Assembly (NCBI GenBank): GCA_945285915.1
Contig: CALYQL010000001.1
Span: 90,923 to 154,922 of the forward strand
Direction: 5' to 3'
From: an uncultured Bartonella sp.
GTDB lineage: Bacteria; Pseudomonadota; Alphaproteobacteria; Rhizobiales; Rhizobiaceae
DNA length: 64,000 bases
Position numbers and translations under genes: made by a program. Positions 16,555 through 25,307 of the stretch are shown piece after piece. Positions within the stretch are counted from its first letter, which is position 1. Each line of letters begins with the position of its first letter. The notes beneath the pieces are model-generated. The model had not been told where the DNA came from. It saw only the letters and a program-made list of their open reading frames with translations, and ran no database searches.

Positions 16555-17282
16555 AGCTTGAAATGCAAAATGTTTCCTTTTCCTATCTTGGTCGGAACGT
16601 CATTCAAAATCTCAGTTTTCATTTAAACGCACATGAAACACTGGTTATTCTAGGGCCTTCGGGAACAGGAAAAACAACAATTTTGCAATTGGCTGCTGGA
16701 TTGCTTCAACCCAATAAAGGCAGAATTAAACGAGATTACAAATGTCAGGCTGTTGTATTTCAAGAACCAAGATTATTGCCTTGGAAAACGACATATGAAA
16801 ACATTGGTTATGCACTTGATGCAAACACTTTTGGCAATGCAAAACATAATCAAATTATCCAATGCGCTTTAGATGTTGGTTTAGATTTAAATGATATGGG
16901 TAAATTTCCAGCTGCATTATCAGGCGGTATGCGCCAACGTGTTGCTGTCGCCCGCGCACTTGCCGTAAAACCCGATATTATATTTTTCGATGAGCCGTTT
17001 TCTGCTGTCGATATCGGATTGCGCAGAAACTTGCAGAATATCATTATCGAACAGACCAAATGCCAAGGGTTTTGTTCTTTATTTATAACCCATGATCTGC
17101 ATGAAGCATTGCGGATAGCCCGTCGCATAATTCTCATTGGTGGAGATCCTGCCGAAGTTCGTGCTGAACGACATATAGCAGGCGTTCCTGGTGAACGAAC
17201 CGAACGTGAAATATTTGAAATGTCAGAATATTATATGCAAGACCCCGATTTTTATAACCTCTTATACTGTGATAAGGAATGA
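16551..17282 (+). CDS. ABC transporter ATP-binding protein (SsuB/TauB-type)
   Basis: 243 residues with all ATPase motifs: Walker A GPSGTGKTT (about 36), Q-loop in AVVFQEPRLLPW, signature LSGGMRQR, Walker B IIFFDEPF and switch His in FITHDLHEA. The last 40 residues vary. The ATG at 16551 overlaps the permease stop as ATGA; an in-frame start at 16536 would lie inside the permease gene and lacks a ribosome-binding site. It powers the import of the unknown substrate of this operon. Four bases separate it from the nnrS start. Confidence 0.9.
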   Translation: MKLEMQNVSFSYLGRNVIQNLSFHLNAHETLVILGPSGTGKTTILQLAAGLLQPNKGRIKRDYKCQAVVFQEPRLLPWKTTYENIGYALDANTFGNAKHNQIIQCALDVGLDLNDMGKFPAALSGGMRQRVAVARALAVKPDIIFFDEPFSAVDIGLRRNLQNIIIEQTKCQGFCSLFITHDLHEALRIARRIILIGGDPAEVRAERHIAGVPGERTEREIFEMSEYYMQDPDFYNLLYCDKE

Positions 17283-17286
17283 GGTC

Positions 17287-18483
17287 ATGGAGGTTGTTAA
17301 AACTTTCAGAAAAGCAATAGATCATAGTCCCTTTTTAAAAGAAGGCCTTTTTTTCTTTTTCCCTGTATCTGCTTGTTACGCGGTCTTAATGCCCCTTATC
17401 TGGGTTGGCATTTATCAATTATCCTATCCGGATATTGAATTGATACCCCCGCAGCAACTGCATTCCCACGAGATGATCTTCGGATTTTACACCGCCGCTC
17501 TTGCTGGTTTTTTATGTTCTGCTGTAGCGGAATGGACAAATACAAAACCACGCAGAGGAAAACAGCTGATATTGCTGCTATTGCTGTGGTTGCCAGCGCG
17601 CTTTATTGGTTTTTGGGGCGCGGATAGTTTTATCCTTATTAGTGGCTTTTTTGATCTTTGTTTTTTAGCTTTGCTACTGTTTTTTGTTGCATCACCCATC
17701 ATACAAACACGGCGGTGGCGTAGCTTGTCTTTTGCCCTTTGGTTGGCAGTATTGTTGATTTTAGATATTGCTTTGTATTATTCGTGGTGGACAGAAAATA
17801 TAGAGCTTTCCTCACGAATATTATGGGCATTTATATGCGTCTATATTATTCTATTTTCATTATCAGTTACGCGTATCAACACGGTTGTTGCCAATCTGGC
17901 ATTAGACCCTACTGGCGAAACCAGCCCTTATAGACCGCATCCAGGGCGACGCAATTTGGCGGCTTTTTTAACAGCATTATATGCGTTGTCTATGTTGGTA
18001 TTGCCGCAATCACAAATGCAATATTATTTGGCTTTTGCGGCAAGTGCTGGCTTTATGGATAGGGCAGCAGAATGGTTTATTGGCAAGGCTGCATTTAAAA
18101 CGGAAGTTCTTTGCCTTATGTTGGCCAATATAAGTGCTAGTCTTGGTTTTCTTCTTATTGGATTATCAGGATTTAATAGTGAAATTTCACCATATCTTGG
18201 GTTGCATATATTAACAATCGGATCATTGGGGTTAGCGGTATTGGGAGTATTCACTATCGCAGGCCTACGCCATTCCGGAAGAACCCTGATTACAATACCG
18301 TGGCAATCCAAGATGGCCGTTTTACTCATTGTTTTGTCGGCTATGTTAAGAATTGCTCCAGAATTATTGAATAATTTTTCACTCAATGGCTACCACTATC
18401 TAATATCCAGCTTGTTATGGAGCTTAGCATTTATATTATGGCTATGGGGATATATTCCGCTGATAAAACATCAACTAAAGTAA
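17287..18483 (+). CDS. nnrS: NnrS family haem/copper membrane protein
   Basis: 398 residues, about twelve membrane helices. The N-terminal QLHSHEMIFGFYTAALAGF block is diagnostic of NnrS, with conserved His residues that bind haem and copper in the family. Other family features are KPRRGKQLILL and SLSVTRINTVVANLAL. NnrS is known to relieve nitrosative stress and often accompanies denitrification genes. I chose ATG 17287 (GGAATGAGG upstream) rather than the longer frame from 17191, which would overlap the ATPase gene. Coupling to an ABC importer and a TonB receptor suggests that the imported substrate, perhaps a metal or haem-related compound, serves NnrS or the nearby nitrate respiration. Confidence 0.88.
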   Translation: MEVVKTFRKAIDHSPFLKEGLFFFFPVSACYAVLMPLIWVGIYQLSYPDIELIPPQQLHSHEMIFGFYTAALAGFLCSAVAEWTNTKPRRGKQLILLLLLWLPARFIGFWGADSFILISGFFDLCFLALLLFFVASPIIQTRRWRSLSFALWLAVLLILDIALYYSWWTENIELSSRILWAFICVYIILFSLSVTRINTVVANLALDPTGETSPYRPHPGRRNLAAFLTALYALSMLVLPQSQMQYYLAFAASAGFMDRAAEWFIGKAAFKTEVLCLMLANISASLGFLLIGLSGFNSEISPYLGLHILTIGSLGLAVLGVFTIAGLRHSGRTLITIPWQSKMAVLLIVLSAMLRIAPELLNNFSLNGYHYLISSLLWSLAFILWLWGYIPLIKHQLK

Positions 18484-18553
18484 TAGCAGCAAAGCCCATT
18501 TTACTGCCGCGTATACTTAAAACTATATAGGTGTTTTAAACTAGGAAAATTTA

Positions 18554-18629
18554 TGGTGCCGCATGCCGGAATCGAACCAGCGACCCCATCATTACGAATG
18601 ACGTGCTCTACCAACTGAGCTAATGCGGC
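18554..18629 (-). tRNA. tRNA-Thr(CGT)
   Basis: A complete cloverleaf on the minus strand: acceptor GCCGCAT / ATGCGGC, D-arm GCTC-AGTTGGTA-GAGC, anticodon stem CGTCA / TGATG around loop TTCGTAA (anticodon CGT), T-arm GCTGG-TTCGATT-CCGGC and encoded 3' ACCA. It reads ACG threonine codons. It sits alone between nnrS and the next unit, on the opposite strand to both. Confidence 0.95.
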
Positions 18630-18839
18630 ACAGACCCTAATAATACTATATCTATAAGAGTCGTTGACGGGGTGATAACCAAAAGCATTAAGGAAAGCAA
18701 GAGGACAATTTACAACTTAATTATTTTTCGTTTTCTACAAACAAATTAATAACATTCAATAATAATAAGTTGTCATTTTTACGATTGGTTTGCCAATTTT
18801 GCTTACACTCTTTATTGTAGTGTAGTAGCGGATCATACA

Positions 18840-19820
18840 ATGGGAGTGGGACTATTGGCCAGTGCTGAGCAAGCGTTACGGAACGCGCTATTAAAAATCG
18901 ATGCTCGCAATATGGCGATGCGGCGGCGTGTCTATGAATCTGCATGGAATGCGCATGAACGTGCATTGCTAGCCGATAGATCCCTGAAAGATAGAGACCG
19001 CTCAATAAGGCGTGATGCGCTTATGCAGCTTATTCGCTCGATAGAAAGTGAATATAATACAGTATCACCTGAATATGAAAATCAGGGCAGTGATGCTTCA
19101 CTGACATCAAATGGTCCGGAAGAGCAGATTAATGTAGAGCTCAACGGCGCATCCAATTTATCGTCGCCTATTCCCCATCATAGAGCAGCGGCACGCAAAA
19201 GATCAAAGATATTTCTTATCGTTTTACCGGCAGTTCTTGCCATTATTATGATTTGTGTTTTTACAGCCTGGTCTTTTTTTAATAGTCTATCGGGAAGATC
19301 AATCGTAGAACCTCGTTCTGAAATAACCAAGCAAGAAACGGTAGCTGAGCGAAAACTTCCTGTTCGAACAGAACCTTCCAATAATGAAGGTTGGATAAAT
19401 GTTTATTATCCCGGTGATGCAACAACGATTAAAACCCAAGGACAGGCTTCATTAAAAATCCTCAATGATGCGGATATTCCCTATTTGCAAATTTTTGCAA
19501 ACAAAATGCAAGATGCAGCCATTATCGATATTGGTGCGGGAGCAATAAATGATTTTCGCGGCAAAAAAGTTATGCTAGATATAAATATGCGAAGTGATGG
19601 CCAACAACCAAGCCAAATGAGCATTACATGTGATTTGGGTAAAGGCCGTAATTGCGGACGTAGACGCTTTGAGGTTCCTGTCAATCGCAGTGACATTCTT
19701 CTTGATATTGATGTTCCTGCCGATGAAACCGAACCTGCAAAATTATTTATAACAAGCGATCTTCTCGGCGAAGGGCATGCCATAAATATTTATAATATAC
19801 GTTTAAAAGCAGCGGAATAG
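18840..19820 (+). CDS. Single-pass membrane protein, function unknown
   Basis: 326 residues. A basic, helical cytosolic N-terminus (about 1-70: ALRNALLKIDARNMAMRRR, HERALLADRSLKDRDRS) is followed by a polar linker and one membrane helix (about 123-147, FLIVLPAVLAIIMICVFTAWSF). A periplasmic C-terminal domain (about 185-325) looks like a beta-sandwich with two cysteines (ITCDLGKGRNCGRRR). I believe similar proteins occur in Brucella and other Hyphomicrobiales but know no function. The stop is followed three bases later by the truncated haemoglobin start, so the two are co-transcribed with slyX. Confidence 0.7.
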   Translation: MGVGLLASAEQALRNALLKIDARNMAMRRRVYESAWNAHERALLADRSLKDRDRSIRRDALMQLIRSIESEYNTVSPEYENQGSDASLTSNGPEEQINVELNGASNLSSPIPHHRAAARKRSKIFLIVLPAVLAIIMICVFTAWSFFNSLSGRSIVEPRSEITKQETVAERKLPVRTEPSNNEGWINVYYPGDATTIKTQGQASLKILNDADIPYLQIFANKMQDAAIIDIGAGAINDFRGKKVMLDINMRSDGQQPSQMSITCDLGKGRNCGRRRFEVPVNRSDILLDIDVPADETEPAKLFITSDLLGEGHAINIYNIRLKAAE

Positions 19821-19823
19821 AAA

Positions 19824-20255
19824 ATGGCACAAGAACCAATAGCAGTTGACGAGCAATTGATTGAAACCGTTGTGCGCAGTTTTTATAACCGCATCCGAAA
19901 AGATTCATTCCTCGGACCAATTTTTAATGAACATATAAAAGATTGGGAACCTCACTTACAAAATATGTTTGCGTTCTGGTCTTCCGTTATGCTGCACACC
20001 AACCGGTATAATGGGCGCCCTATGCCTAAACACATTGTGCTGCCTATTGATGCCAGTCATTTTGATCATTGGCTGGAATTGTTTAAAACAACTGTTGAAG
20101 AATTGTGCCTGCCCGAAGATGCTGAATTATTTATGAAAAAGGCCACCCAAATTGCCCATAGTTTAGAAATGGGCGTGGCGTATAAAAACAATGTCATGCT
20201 GAAGGTTGGCGAACGCTATAGAAATAATAACGGGAAAACGCATCATGACCAATGA
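19824..20255 (+). CDS. Group III truncated haemoglobin
   Basis: 143 residues, the usual size. Family features are the N-terminal VVRSFYNRIRKDSFLGPIF, the central MFAFWSSVMLHTNRYNGRPM and the proximal-histidine segment DASHFDHWLELF. Group III (P-type) globins bind haem and have been linked to microaerobic growth and NO handling. It lies between the unknown membrane protein gene (3-base gap) and slyX (11-base overlap). Its nearness to nnrS and the nar operon fits a role in reactive nitrogen species handling, which is inference. Confidence 0.9.
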   Translation: MAQEPIAVDEQLIETVVRSFYNRIRKDSFLGPIFNEHIKDWEPHLQNMFAFWSSVMLHTNRYNGRPMPKHIVLPIDASHFDHWLELFKTTVEELCLPEDAELFMKKATQIAHSLEMGVAYKNNVMLKVGERYRNNNGKTHHDQ

Positions 20256-20451
20256 AGATCGTATAACCGAGCTTGAAATTAAGCTTGCTGAACAGGAAAG
20301 ATTGGTCGAAGAACTTTCCGGTGTCATGACTGACCAATGGAAAACCATTGATCATTTAGAGAAAAAATTGTCTGCACTGACAAAGCGTTTTTTGGAACTG
20401 GAAGAACAGACACTACCAGATATACCAATAACAAAACCACCGCATTGGTAA
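20245..20451 (+). CDS. slyX: SlyX family protein
   Basis: 68 residues. A charged coiled coil (ITELEIKLAEQERLVEELS, IDHLEKKLSALTKRF) ends in the proline-rich tail PDIPITKPPHW typical of SlyX. The function of SlyX is not known. The ATG at 20245 lies inside the end of the globin gene, an 11-base overlap; an in-frame start at 20206 is too far inside it. The gene ends this three-gene unit. No terminator with a clear U-run was seen in the following 100 bases. Confidence 0.85.
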   Translation: MTNEDRITELEIKLAEQERLVEELSGVMTDQWKTIDHLEKKLSALTKRFLELEEQTLPDIPITKPPHW

Positions 20452-20550
20452 TATTCAAAACCTTATGGAATGTTGCGAGCTACGTTGCGATAGTCGATAT
20501 TTGACGACAATACCGATCATTAAAAATCTAACGGATCAGAAACTAGCGGA

Positions 20551-21204
20551 TTAGTTGACGCCAATGGGACAGCTCACACCTGTTCCTTTTAAACCACAAT
20601 AACCATTGGGATTCTTTGCCAAATATTGTTGGTGATAGTCTTCGGCAAAATAAAATGGTTTTTCTAAAGAAATTTCCGTGGTGACTTCCCCTAGCCCATG
20701 TGTTTTTAACGCGCGTTGAAACTCTTGTTTGCTTGCCAAAGCAATTTCAAGCTCTGTCTTGTTCGGCAAATAAAGTGCTGAACGATAATTGGTTCCAATA
20801 TCATTACCTTGTCGCATACCTTGCGTTGGATCATGGTGTTCCCAGAATATTTTCAATATATCCTGCAAAGAAATAATATTAGCATCATAAACAACCAGAA
20901 CAGCTTCGGTATGACCAGTTTGTCCGGTACAAACCTCTTCATATGTCGGATTTTGAGTAAAGCCGCCTGTATAACCGGCGGCTGTAACATAGACACCGTT
21001 CAGTTGCCAAAACAGCCGCTCCACACCCCAAAAACACCCCATAGCAACAATAATGTGTCTCATATTTTCTGGATAGGGCCCTTTTAGATTATGCCCATTT
21101 ACGAAATGCGTTTTTGACGTTTCTATTGGTTCAGAACGACCTTTGAGGGCTGTATCTTCGGTAGGAATAACCAATTTTTGAGATTTCAAAAAATAATCCA
21201 TCAT
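20551..21204 (-). CDS. msrA: Peptide methionine sulfoxide reductase A
   Basis: 217 residues. MsrA reduces methionine-S-sulfoxide in proteins. The catalytic motif GCFWG (about 56-60) is intact, with the family blocks GYTGG, VCTGQTGHTEAV, FWEHHDPTQ and GNDIGTNYRS. The C-terminal region includes GYCGLKGTGVSCPI, whose cysteines could be the resolving residues. Start at ATG 21204 (a second ATG follows), with GGAGAC upstream. It is a single gene on the minus strand, in line with the small membrane protein gene 40 bases upstream. Confidence 0.94.
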   Translation of the reverse strand: MMDYFLKSQKLVIPTEDTALKGRSEPIETSKTHFVNGHNLKGPYPENMRHIIVAMGCFWGVERLFWQLNGVYVTAAGYTGGFTQNPTYEEVCTGQTGHTEAVLVVYDANIISLQDILKIFWEHHDPTQGMRQGNDIGTNYRSALYLPNKTELEIALASKQEFQRALKTHGLGEVTTEISLEKPFYFAEDYHQQYLAKNPNGYCGLKGTGVSCPIGVN

Positions 21205-21245
21205 AATTGTCTCCTACATACATAATTGTCTTCGACACAAGGCCA

Positions 21246-21578
21246 TTATTTCACAATCTTACCTCGATTGTACCCAATGACATAACAAATCAGGCATACA
21301 CTCCCCAGAATAATCCATGCAGGTGTCTGCCCAATATAAATAGTTAATGATGATAGTGATGATGACAAGTGCTGCAAGTTTTCTGGGGTGCCATATAAAT
21401 TGTTATAATGCAGCAAATAAGACATAAAATCATTGAACGATGTCATTGCAATTGCTGAATTTCCAACCGATCTTGCCGCATCAACAACACATATAACAAT
21501 CATTATGAAAAGGAAAATGTAGCTAAGTAGCCGAAAAGCCCAGCGCAAGATGTTTAATAGCAATATACTATCTCCCAC
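21246..21578 (-). CDS. Small two-helix membrane protein, conserved-type unknown
   Basis: 110 residues with one membrane helix near the N-terminus (about 15-35, FRLLSYIFLFIMIVICVV) and one near the C-terminus (about 84-104, TPAWIILGSVCLICYVIGY), ending in the basic NRGKIVK. I believe similar short proteins are annotated as hypothetical membrane proteins in Hyphomicrobiales near msrA, but I cannot name a function. The frame is open and its composition typical of a real membrane protein. Confidence 0.6.
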   Translation of the reverse strand: MGDSILLLNILRWAFRLLSYIFLFIMIVICVVDAARSVGNSAIAMTSFNDFMSYLLHYNNLYGTPENLQHLSSSLSSLTIYIGQTPAWIILGSVCLICYVIGYNRGKIVK

Positions 21579-21656
21579 TTCTAAAATTGGTTGATAGACC
21601 CTGTTATAAGTAAAATAGACGACGCTCTCTTTAGCAAAATATCATTGGTAAAATAA

Positions 21657-22358
21657 TCAAAAAGGCTCACGCTTATCTATCAATTTATCCGGATGCGCAA
21701 AATTGATGAGTTTTTGCCGATCAGTCAACACAATACGCGAACCATTAACATTGATACCATGTTGAGAAACTGCAGCAAACGCACGGGAAAGATTTTCTGG
21801 TGTCATGCCCAACCGATAGGCCAACAACTTTTTTTCATATGGTATGTCAATGTAGTTATTTGTCTGGCTGTAATCGGATTCCTGTAAAATCCAATTGGCA
21901 AGTCGTTCACTACCATTACGCAATTTCTGATTTTTGAGTTCTTTTACTGTTACCCTGTATCTGCGCGATAGTTCACGAACGACAGCATGCATAAACGCAT
22001 TATCATTATCCATTGCCGTTCTGACAGTAGAGGACGGTATCATCAAAACTTGGGCTTCAGTCAATGTACGGGCTGATTGCAGGCATACATCATCATTGAG
22101 AATTGCCGCCAGAATAAATAGGCCAACTGGCTGAATAATATCGAGTGTTGTTTCCCGACCATAGCTCGTTGCATACATTTCAACTTGTCCCTCTACCAGA
22201 ATAAAGAGAAAGTCCTGCATTGCATTTTCTTTCACCAGAACAACACCGGGTGGAAAGCTTTGAAAAAAGCCCGGGCCAATGAGAGATTGAAAAGTTTCCT
22301 CACGAGCCTGAGAAAATATCTGAAGTTTGCGAATGCGTTCTTGATCCTCTAGTCGCAT
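21657..22358 (-). CDS. Crp/Fnr family transcriptional regulator, NarR-like
   Basis: 233 residues. The N-terminal cyclic-nucleotide-type beta-roll (about 15-130) includes FPPGVVLVKENAMQDFLFI. A dimer helix follows, then a winged HTH with LAYRLGMTPENLSRAFA as the recognition region (SRAF where Crp/Fnr have R[ST]). The protein lacks the four cysteines of oxygen-sensing FNR; only one Cys is visible (DDVCLQ). This fits the NarR/DNR branch, which senses nitrate/nitrite or NO. It is divergent from narK1 with an FNR-type box in the shared 209-base region. Its ribosome-binding site is AGAGGA. Control of the nar operon is inferred from position. Confidence 0.85.
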   Translation of the reverse strand: MRLEDQERIRKLQIFSQAREETFQSLIGPGFFQSFPPGVVLVKENAMQDFLFILVEGQVEMYATSYGRETTLDIIQPVGLFILAAILNDDVCLQSARTLTEAQVLMIPSSTVRTAMDNDNAFMHAVVRELSRRYRVTVKELKNQKLRNGSERLANWILQESDYSQTNNYIDIPYEKKLLAYRLGMTPENLSRAFAAVSQHGINVNGSRIVLTDRQKLINFAHPDKLIDKREPF

Positions 22359-22484
22359 ATCATTCCTCTAAAAAAACTTTTTATCCACCAAGCTTAACAT
22401 ATATCAATTTTATTCCAATTTGAAATCAATCCTACCCCTCCATTAAATTAAATTCTGCGCTTTTTTAAATTAAATAAAAGCTAT

Positions 22485-22498
22485 TTGATTTCGATCAA
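22485..22498 (+). promoter_or_regulatory. FNR/NarR-type box in the narK promoter
   Basis: TTGATTTCGATCAA is a perfect TTGAT-N4-ATCAA palindrome. Its centre (22491.5) would be at minus 41.5 for a transcript starting near 22533. TACATA at 22521-22526 then falls where a minus 10 box belongs, the geometry of a class II Fnr-type activator site. It is 127 bases upstream of the divergent regulator gene, so autoregulation is possible. No second box was seen in the interval. Confidence 0.8.
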
Positions 22499-22567
22499 GG
22501 CGCCCTATTTGACCACTCATTACATACGAAATCGACAAAGTTAGAAGTATTTTAAAGGGTGCTCAAA

Positions 22568-23860
22568 ATGGAAAAAACGGATACTCCTATCAAGGGCTCA
22601 TCTGAAGCACTTTGGTTGAGCTCATTGGCATTTACCGTATGTTTTGCGGTATGGACAATTTTCTCAATTATCGGCATCGCAATTCAGAAAAAATTGGGTC
22701 TTAGCCAATCAGAGCTTGGTTTACTTATTGCCACACCTGTCCTGACAGGATCATTGGTTCGTATTCCACTTGGCATTTGGACAGAACAAATCGGTGGCCG
22801 CATAATATTTGTCTTGTCTATGCTTGCATCGGCATTGTCAACGTTTTTATTGACATACGCCCATACATATACATGGATGCTAATAGCGGCACTTGGTATT
22901 GGCGTTGCCGGCGGCACATTTTCTGTCGGTGTAGCTTATGTATCGCGTTGGTTCAGCTCTGAAAAACAAGGCTTGGCTCTTGGTATTTTCGGCGCTGGCA
23001 ATGTTGGTGCTGCGGTTACAAAGCTTGGTGCGCCATGGGTCATGAGCTGGTGGGGAAGCTGGGAAGGTGTGGCTTATGTCTGGGCACTCGTTCTAGTTAT
23101 CACGGCTGCAATATTCTGGTTCTTTACCGATGATGACCCAGTGCTTGTAGAGCAACGTAAGCTTGGTATCAAACCACAAAGCGCATTGTTGGAACTCGCC
23201 CCATTAAAGCATATGCAGGTATGGCGCTTTTCCTTCTATTACTTTTTTGTTTTTGGTGGATACATTGCCTTGGCAACTTGGTTGCCGCACTACTTGCAAG
23301 ATGTTTATTCAATCGATCTATGGCTGGCTGGTGTCATTGCAGCTCTTTACTCGGTACCTGCATCATTGTTCCGCGCCTATGGCGGTTATCTATCCGATAA
23401 ATATGGTGCAAGACGTGTTATGTACTGGACACTTGGTATGTGCACAATTGCCTGCTTCGTCCTGTCCTATCCGCCAACGCATTATGTGGTTGATACGGCC
23501 AAAGGTCCTTTAAGCTTCTCTTTTGCGATAAATCTTGTCGGTTTTGGTGTAATTGTCGCTATTCTTGGTTTCTTCATGGCTCTTGGAAAAGCGGCTGTCT
23601 ATAAACATATACCCGTATACTATCCCAAAAGTGTTGGTGCAGTCGGCGGTCTCGTCGGTATGATCGGTGGTCTTGGTGGTTTTATTCTGCCAATCTTGTT
23701 TGGTGAAATACTGGACATCACCGGCGTTTATTCAACCTGCTTCATGATACTTTTCTTCATTTCACTCATTGCACTTGTATGGATGCATATTTCCATCAAA
23801 CGCATGGAGCACCGCCAAATGATAGCGAACGGGCAAAAATTGCCAGGATCTCAGGAGTAA
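22568..23860 (+). CDS. narK: Nitrate transporter NarK1 (major facilitator, NNP family)
   Basis: 430 residues, twelve membrane helices. Two nitrate signature regions are visible: GVAGGTFSVGVAYVSRWF (about 117) and GGLVGMIGGLGGFILPI near the end; conserved arginines occur in LVRIPLG and LFRAYGGY. The short-type NarK1 is regarded as a proton-linked nitrate importer that starts nitrate respiration. I chose ATG 22568 (AAAGGG upstream) over the TTG at 22559. It is the first gene of the nar operon, six bases from the second narK gene. In Paracoccus the two are one fused protein; here they are separate. Confidence 0.92.
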   Translation: MEKTDTPIKGSSEALWLSSLAFTVCFAVWTIFSIIGIAIQKKLGLSQSELGLLIATPVLTGSLVRIPLGIWTEQIGGRIIFVLSMLASALSTFLLTYAHTYTWMLIAALGIGVAGGTFSVGVAYVSRWFSSEKQGLALGIFGAGNVGAAVTKLGAPWVMSWWGSWEGVAYVWALVLVITAAIFWFFTDDDPVLVEQRKLGIKPQSALLELAPLKHMQVWRFSFYYFFVFGGYIALATWLPHYLQDVYSIDLWLAGVIAALYSVPASLFRAYGGYLSDKYGARRVMYWTLGMCTIACFVLSYPPTHYVVDTAKGPLSFSFAINLVGFGVIVAILGFFMALGKAAVYKHIPVYYPKSVGAVGGLVGMIGGLGGFILPILFGEILDITGVYSTCFMILFFISLIALVWMHISIKRMEHRQMIANGQKLPGSQE

Positions 23861-23866
23861 ATTATA

Positions 23867-25276
23867 ATGCCCAATCAAGAAAACAAAGGATATGTCCTTA
23901 CCGAGTGGAATCCAGAAGACCAGAACTTCTGGAACACCTATGGTCGCAAGATAGCCAATAAGAATTTGTGGCTATCCATACCCGCTTTGCTGCTTGCATT
24001 TGCTGTCTGGCAGGTTTGGTCGGTCGTGGTAGCAGAACTACCCCGCGCAGGCTTCAAGTTTAGTTCGACACAACTGTTTTGGTTAACGGCATTGCCGGGT
24101 CTTTCAGGCGCCACTTTGCGTATATTCTATTCGTTTATGGTGCCAATCTTCGGTGGACGCCGTTGGACTGGATTGACAACAGCTTCGCTTTTAATACCAG
24201 CCCTTGGTATCGGTTTTGCCGTACAAGACACCAACACACCTTATTGGGTTATGGCTTTGCTTGCGCTTCTTTGCGGATTTGGCGGCGGTAATTTCTCGTC
24301 TTCAATGTCCAATATCTCCTTTTTCTACCCTAAGGCTGAAAAAGGTAAAGCAAGTGGATTAAATGCCGGCTTGGGTAATCTTGGCGTATCTGTGGTGCAA
24401 TTTGTTGTTCCACTCGTTATAGCAACCAATGCCTTTGGCTGGTTGGGTGGACACCCATTAACAGTGACACAAGCAGATGGCACAACATCACAATTGTGGT
24501 TGCAGAATGGTGCATTTGTCTTCGTACCATTTATCGCATTATCAGCCATTCTTTGCTGGTTTGGTATGAACGACATTGCCGATGCCAAAGCATCTTTTGC
24601 CGATCAGGCTGTCATTTTCAAACGTAAAGATAACTGGTTGATGTGTGTTCTTTATATGGGAACATTTGGTTCATTCATTGGTTTTGCTGCTGCATTTCCG
24701 TTGCTCATGCGTTTGACTTTTCCAGACGCCAACGTGCTTCATTATGTGTTCCTCGGACCATTGATCTCTGCGCTTGCTCGTGCTGGTTTTGGTGGTGTAA
24801 GCGATAAAATTGGTGGTGGCCGTGTTACATTCTGGTCATTTATCTTGATGATGATTGCCCTTGGATGTGCATTGTATTTCGTTGCTAATCCGGGAAATCC
24901 AATCGCTTTTCCAGGTTTCTTTGTGTCATTTATGGTTCTGTTCTTTGCAACAGGCGTGGGAAATGCATCAACGTTCCAGATGATCCCTGTGATTATGGCA
25001 CGTGTTATCGACCAAAAGATGCCTAATGCAACAGCCGAACAAAAACGCCATCAAAGCGACCGTGAATCTGCCGCTATAACCGGCTTTACTGCAGCCATTG
25101 CTGCTTATGCCTTTTTCCTTATCCCTGTCAGTTTTGCATTATCGAAAGATGCAACAGGTGGCCCACAAGCCGCATTATGGGGATTTATGATCTTTTACGT
25201 GATTTGCCTTGCTATTACATGGGGTTGCTACATTCGTAAGGGTGCAATTCTCCATGTTGAAGGCCGTCAGCGTTAA
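23867..25276 (+). CDS. narK2: Nitrate/nitrite antiporter NarK2 (major facilitator, NNP family)
   Basis: 469 residues, twelve membrane helices. Family signatures GFGGGNFSSSMSNISFFYP (about 142) and GFTAAIAAYAFFLIP (about 413), and arginines in ATLRIFYS and ARAGFGG. The N-terminal NPEDQNFWNTYGRKIANKNL is typical of NarK2/NarU proteins, thought to exchange nitrate for nitrite. Ribosome-binding site AGGAG. It pairs with NarK1 upstream and precedes narG by 31 bases containing a hairpin. Confidence 0.92.
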   Translation: MPNQENKGYVLTEWNPEDQNFWNTYGRKIANKNLWLSIPALLLAFAVWQVWSVVVAELPRAGFKFSSTQLFWLTALPGLSGATLRIFYSFMVPIFGGRRWTGLTTASLLIPALGIGFAVQDTNTPYWVMALLALLCGFGGGNFSSSMSNISFFYPKAEKGKASGLNAGLGNLGVSVVQFVVPLVIATNAFGWLGGHPLTVTQADGTTSQLWLQNGAFVFVPFIALSAILCWFGMNDIADAKASFADQAVIFKRKDNWLMCVLYMGTFGSFIGFAAAFPLLMRLTFPDANVLHYVFLGPLISALARAGFGGVSDKIGGGRVTFWSFILMMIALGCALYFVANPGNPIAFPGFFVSFMVLFFATGVGNASTFQMIPVIMARVIDQKMPNATAEQKRHQSDRESAAITGFTAAIAAYAFFLIPVSFALSKDATGGPQAALWGFMIFYVICLAITWGCYIRKGAILHVEGRQR

Positions 25277-25288
25277 TTATTAACGCTG
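25268..25288 (+). repeat. 9-bp perfect hairpin between narK2 and narG
   Basis: CAGCGTTAA and TTAACGCTG pair around a TTA loop, and the left arm includes the narK2 stop codon. No U-run follows, so transcription should continue into narG. It may protect or process the mRNA so that narGHJI and narK levels differ. The narG ribosome-binding site AAGGAG follows 8 bases after the hairpin. Confidence 0.55.
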
Positions 25289-25307
25289 TTAACTAAGGAG
25301 ACTATCC

